64,000 bases of DNA, taken from positions 124,001 through 188,000 of the forward strand of contig JAEUHC010000014.1 in the NCBI GenBank assembly GCA_016794785.1. The letters are read 5' to 3'. Source of the stretch: Opitutaceae bacterium. Its GTDB lineage: Bacteria > Verrucomicrobiota > Verrucomicrobiia > Opitutales > Opitutaceae. The position numbers and the translations under genes were made by a program. Under the pieces are notes generated by a model, which worked only from the letters and a program-made list of their open reading frames with translations, did not search any database and was not told the DNA's origin. Positions 61,406 through 64,000 of this stretch are shown here, piece by piece. Every line of letters begins with the position of its first letter. The first letter of the stretch is position 1.

Positions 61406-64000
61406 TTACGGCAGCTCGTATACCTCGATGAGCGCGACGCCGTTGGGCGCGGCGGCGGCGCCCGTGACCGTGGCGCTGTAGTTACCAGGAGTGAGCGTCA
61501 GGACCATCGCCGAATCGTTGTTGGCGAGAGCAAAGGCGCCGACCTGCGCCGACGAGGTGGTGATGACGGAGGCATCCGCCGACGTGCTCCAGTTGGTGTT
61601 GGTCGCCACCTGGGTGCCGCCGCGCGTGAGCGTGAGCGTGGGCTGGGCGAGGACGCCGGGGACACCGAAGACCGTGAGGCCGGGGCCGACGCCGCGGATG
61701 AGCACGCGCTTGGAAGTGCCGCCCGGGACGACGAAGCCGGCCGTCAACTGGTTCTCGGCGGTGCCCGCGGCCGCGCGGGTCGAGATGTTGAGCAGCTTCT
61801 GGCCCGGTGTGGGTCCGGAGAGGTCGTAAACCTCGACGAGCGCGATGCCGGTCGTGGTCCCGGTGCTGCTGACCTGGGCGCTGTAGGCGCCAGGCGGCAG
61901 CGTGGTGAGGATCGCGGCATCGGTGCCGGCGGCGCCGAGGGCAAAGGCGCCCGCCTGCACGCCCGCGGCGTCGATCGCGGCGCGGTTGCCGGCGATGCCG
62001 GCGTTGACGGCGAGCGAGGTATTGCCGCGGAAGAGCTCGAGCCGCGGCGTCGCGAGCACGCCCGGCACACCGAAGACACCGAGCGTGGGACCGACGGCGC
62101 GGATGAGCACCGGCTTGGACTGCTGGCCGGAGATCACGAAGCCGGCGATGAGGACATTCTCAGCGGTGCCGACGCGGGCGCGCGTCGAGATGTTGAGCAG
62201 GCGTTGGCGCGCGAGCGCGAGATCCGAGCCGCCGGAGAGCGCCGAGGCCACGATGAGACCCGAGGAGCTGCCGGTGATCAGGCCGGCATCGGCACTGATG
62301 GTCTGCGCGATGATGGAGCGACCAGTCGAGACGTTGACGGAGCCCGTGCTGCTGACGGTGCCGGCACCGCCGTCAAACACGGCGCCCGCCTGCGCGAGGA
62401 CGTAGGACAGGCCATTCGGCCCCGCGATCGTGTAGGTGACCGCGCTGTTGGCCGAAGAGCCGGCTTGGTAGAAGCCCGCAACCCCCAGCGTGCCGCCATT
62501 GACCGGGGCCACGGTGCCGCTCAGGGTGCCGACGGCGCCCCCGGTGACATCACCCGAGACAATGCCGTTGGCGCCGATGGTGGCTGTGAGGGTGACAGGC
62601 TGGAGGGCCGCGGCGCGGGCAGGACCGCCCGCCTCGCCGCCTTCGGCGATGGCCGACTGCGAGAAGGTGAACTGGCCGTTGTCACCCACGATCACGTTGA
62701 GGCTCATGATCGGGGCGGAGGAGAAGGGCAGGTAGCTGAGGAAGACGCCCGTGTTGTCGTCGCGCACATAGAGCGCCCAGCTGCCGAGGCCACCGCTGTA
62801 GGTGCCGAAGTAGGTGCCCGAGTAGCTGCGCGTGATCACGGTCAGCGCGGCGGAAGCCGTGGTGGCGGTGCCGGCGGAGTTGGTGAAGACCACATCGTAG
62901 AGCGCCGCATCACCGGCCTGCACGCTGGAGAACGACAGGGTGGCGCCGTTGGCGCCGGGGATGGCGACCCCGTTCTTGCGCCACTGGTAGCCCGGAGCGG
63001 GCGCGCCGGTCGCGGCCGCGGTGAACGTGGCCGAGCCACCGACAACCGCAGTGCGGCCGATGGGGCTCAGGGTCGTCTGCGGCGCGGTGGGCGCGGTGAC
63101 GAGAGCGAGCGTGGCGGTGGAACTCTGCACGGTGGCGATGTTGTTGGACACCTGCACATCGTAATTGCCGGCATCCGTGGCGCTGACGGCGCCGATGGTG
63201 AAGCTCGCGCCGTTGGCCCCGGCGATGGGGACGCCATTGCGGCGCCACTGGTAGGCAAGTGTGCCGCTGCCGACCGCCGCGGCGGAGAACGAGGCGCTGC
63301 CGCCAGCCTGCGCGATCTGCGGCTGGGGCTGGAGCGTGAACTCCGGCGCGGAATTGACGACGAGCGCCGCGCCCGACGAGGTGGCGGTGCCGAAGGCATT
63401 GGTGACCGCCACGGAATAGACACCCGAGCTGGCGGCCTGCACACCCGTGAGGATGAGGGTGGAACTCGTGGCCCCCGCGAGAGCGATGCCGTTGCGCCGC
63501 CACTGGTAGGAGAACGGTGCGGTGCCCGTCACGCTAACGGAGAACGTCACCCCCTGGCCCGGATCAATCACGGAGCCGGCAGGCTGGGTGGCGATGACGG
63601 GCGGCAGATTGGCCGGCAGAATCGTGAGCGTGAAGGACTGGGTGGCAGACACGCCGTTGTTGGCGGTGATGGTGAGCGCAAGCGGTGATCCGGTGGTGTC
63701 GGGCGGGTTGCCGCTGAGCAAGCCGGTGGAAGAGTTGAAGGTGGCCCAAGCCGGCAAACCCGTGGCGGAGAAGACGACCGGCGTGGCGCTGTCGGTCGAG
63801 ACCGTGAAGCTATTGGCCTGGCCGGCGCGGAATGACGCCGCGGCCACGCTGGTGAACACGGGCGGCAGGCCGACACTGAGCGTGGCAGCTTGCGAGACCG
63901 CGGAGGGCGAGACCCCGTTGGACACGACGACGCGGAACTGATCCCCCGTCATGATTTGAGTGACATTGGAAACCGTCAGCGTGGCGGTGGAGACGCCGCC
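61406..64000 (-). CDS. Large Ig-like repeat surface protein, partial (5' end beyond window)
   Basis: The frame stays open to the window edge with Ig-type residues (STATLTVSNVTQ) before the first visible ATG at 63952, so the N-terminus lies outside and at least 864 residues are encoded here. In order: putative-Ig/cadherin-like domains (VVFSATGLPAWATFNSSTGL), then three Ig domains each with a YQWRRNG or YQWRKNG core and GAT/GAN-type turns. A beta-rich segment (SYSGTYFGTYSGGLGSWALY) follows, then two copies of the ~125-residue module ending GVALIEVYELP. It is probably a secreted or surface-attached adhesin-like protein; no enzymatic motif is seen. Confidence 0.85.
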   Translation of the reverse strand, partial: GGVSTATLTVSNVTQIMTGDQFRVVVSNGVSPSAVSQAATLSVGLPPVFTSVAAASFRAGQANSFTVSTDSATPVVFSATGLPAWATFNSSTGLLSGNPPDTTGSPLALTITANNGVSATQSFTLTILPANLPPVIATQPAGSVIDPGQGVTFSVSVTGTAPFSYQWRRNGIALAGATSSTLILTGVQAASSGVYSVAVTNAFGTATSSGAALVVNSAPEFTLQPQPQIAQAGGSASFSAAAVGSGTLAYQWRRNGVPIAGANGASFTIGAVSATDAGNYDVQVSNNIATVQSSTATLALVTAPTAPQTTLSPIGRTAVVGGSATFTAAATGAPAPGYQWRKNGVAIPGANGATLSFSSVQAGDAALYDVVFTNSAGTATTASAALTVITRSYSGTYFGTYSGGLGSWALYVRDDNTGVFLSYLPFSSAPIMSLNVIVGDNGQFTFSQSAIAEGGEAGGPARAAALQPVTLTATIGANGIVSGDVTGGAVGTLSGTVAPVNGGTLGVAGFYQAGSSANSAVTYTIAGPNGLSYVLAQAGAVFDGGAGTVSSTGSVNVSTGRSIIAQTISADAGLITGSSSGLIVASALSGGSDLALARQRLLNISTRARVGTAENVLIAGFVISGQQSKPVLIRAVGPTLGVFGVPGVLATPRLELFRGNTSLAVNAGIAGNRAAIDAAGVQAGAFALGAAGTDAAILTTLPPGAYSAQVSSTGTTTGIALVEVYDLSGPTPGQKLLNISTRAAAGTAENQLTAGFVVPGGTSKRVLIRGVGPGLTVFGVPGVLAQPTLTLTRGGTQVATNTNWSTSADASVITTSSAQVGAFALANNDSAMVLTLTPGNYSATVTGAAAAPNGVALIEVYELP

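Noticed and set aside
61406..63500. Repeated YQWRRNG-coding segments as a CRISPR or other DNA repeat array
   Set aside because: The similarity is at protein level (Ig domains), with irregular spacing and diverged DNA.
1..64000. tRNA, rRNA, riboswitch or CRISPR loci
   Set aside because: I read the gaps on both strands and found none; all gaps are short and explained by promoters, hairpins or overlaps.

Overview
The window is very GC-rich, densely packed DNA with no RNA genes, transposases or CRISPR arrays visible. The gene mix suggests Verrucomicrobiota, most likely Opitutaceae: DUF1800/DUF1501 pairs, a Verrucomicrobia-style type II secretion cluster, LuxR/TonB-receptor pairs, and a recurrent ~125-residue beta module ending in VEVYEVP-like sequence. 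That placement is inferred from gene content and composition, not from a marker gene.

Layout. 1-1067: the tail of an unknown protein and an SDR oxidoreductase. 1086-12995: a catabolic locus with a LuxR-type regulator, a TonB-dependent receptor, an OppA-like peptide-binding lipoprotein, an exported cyanophycinase-like S51 peptidase, an M20 peptidase and astA-astD-astB (arginine succinyltransferase pathway). The two divergent promoter regions carry near-identical 20-bp dyads, so regulator, receptor, binding protein and peptidase operon look like one regulon. The natural reading is capture and breakdown of an arginine-rich peptide, possibly cyanophycin or its beta-Asp-Arg dipeptides, with arginine sent to glutamate and succinate. 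12996-14108: aroC.

14294-19233: gspD-E-F of a type II secretion system. From 45553 down to 19247 every gene is on the minus strand (about 26 kb). Read in transcription order this run holds two tandem copies of a DUF1800-DUF1501 unit, a small pseudopilin-like protein, gspG-H-I-J-K-L-M, a flavinylation cassette (DUF3570, apbE, TlpA-like thioredoxin, DUF4266), an Ig-repeat protein, a four-gene overlapping operon (OmpR-type regulator, cupredoxin-like protein, histidine kinase, porin-like barrel) and a cyclophilin/Ig-repeat protein. The DUF1501 proteins have Tat signals and sit directly upstream of the pseudopilin genes, so they are plausible secretion cargo. The DUF3570 barrel carries a DAITGAT motif matching the acceptor site used by ApbE.

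45813-48596: a TRAP transporter (dctP-Q-M). 48619-54817: a type I restriction-modification operon, hsdR-hsdS-hicB-hicA-hsdM, with a HicBA toxin-antitoxin pair between specificity and modification genes. A 75-bp double-hairpin element separates hsdM from the convergent uxaC and supplies both stop codons. 54888-58300: uxaC and a uxaE-like epimerase gene for hexuronate catabolism; the TRAP transporter on the other side of the restriction island could import the substrate. 58391-61340: a thioredoxin-like protein and tex. 61406-64000: the C-terminal part of another large Ig-repeat surface protein running off the window.

Many adjacent genes overlap by ATGA or GTGA, which helped fix starts. No intergenic stretch exceeds about 300 bases.
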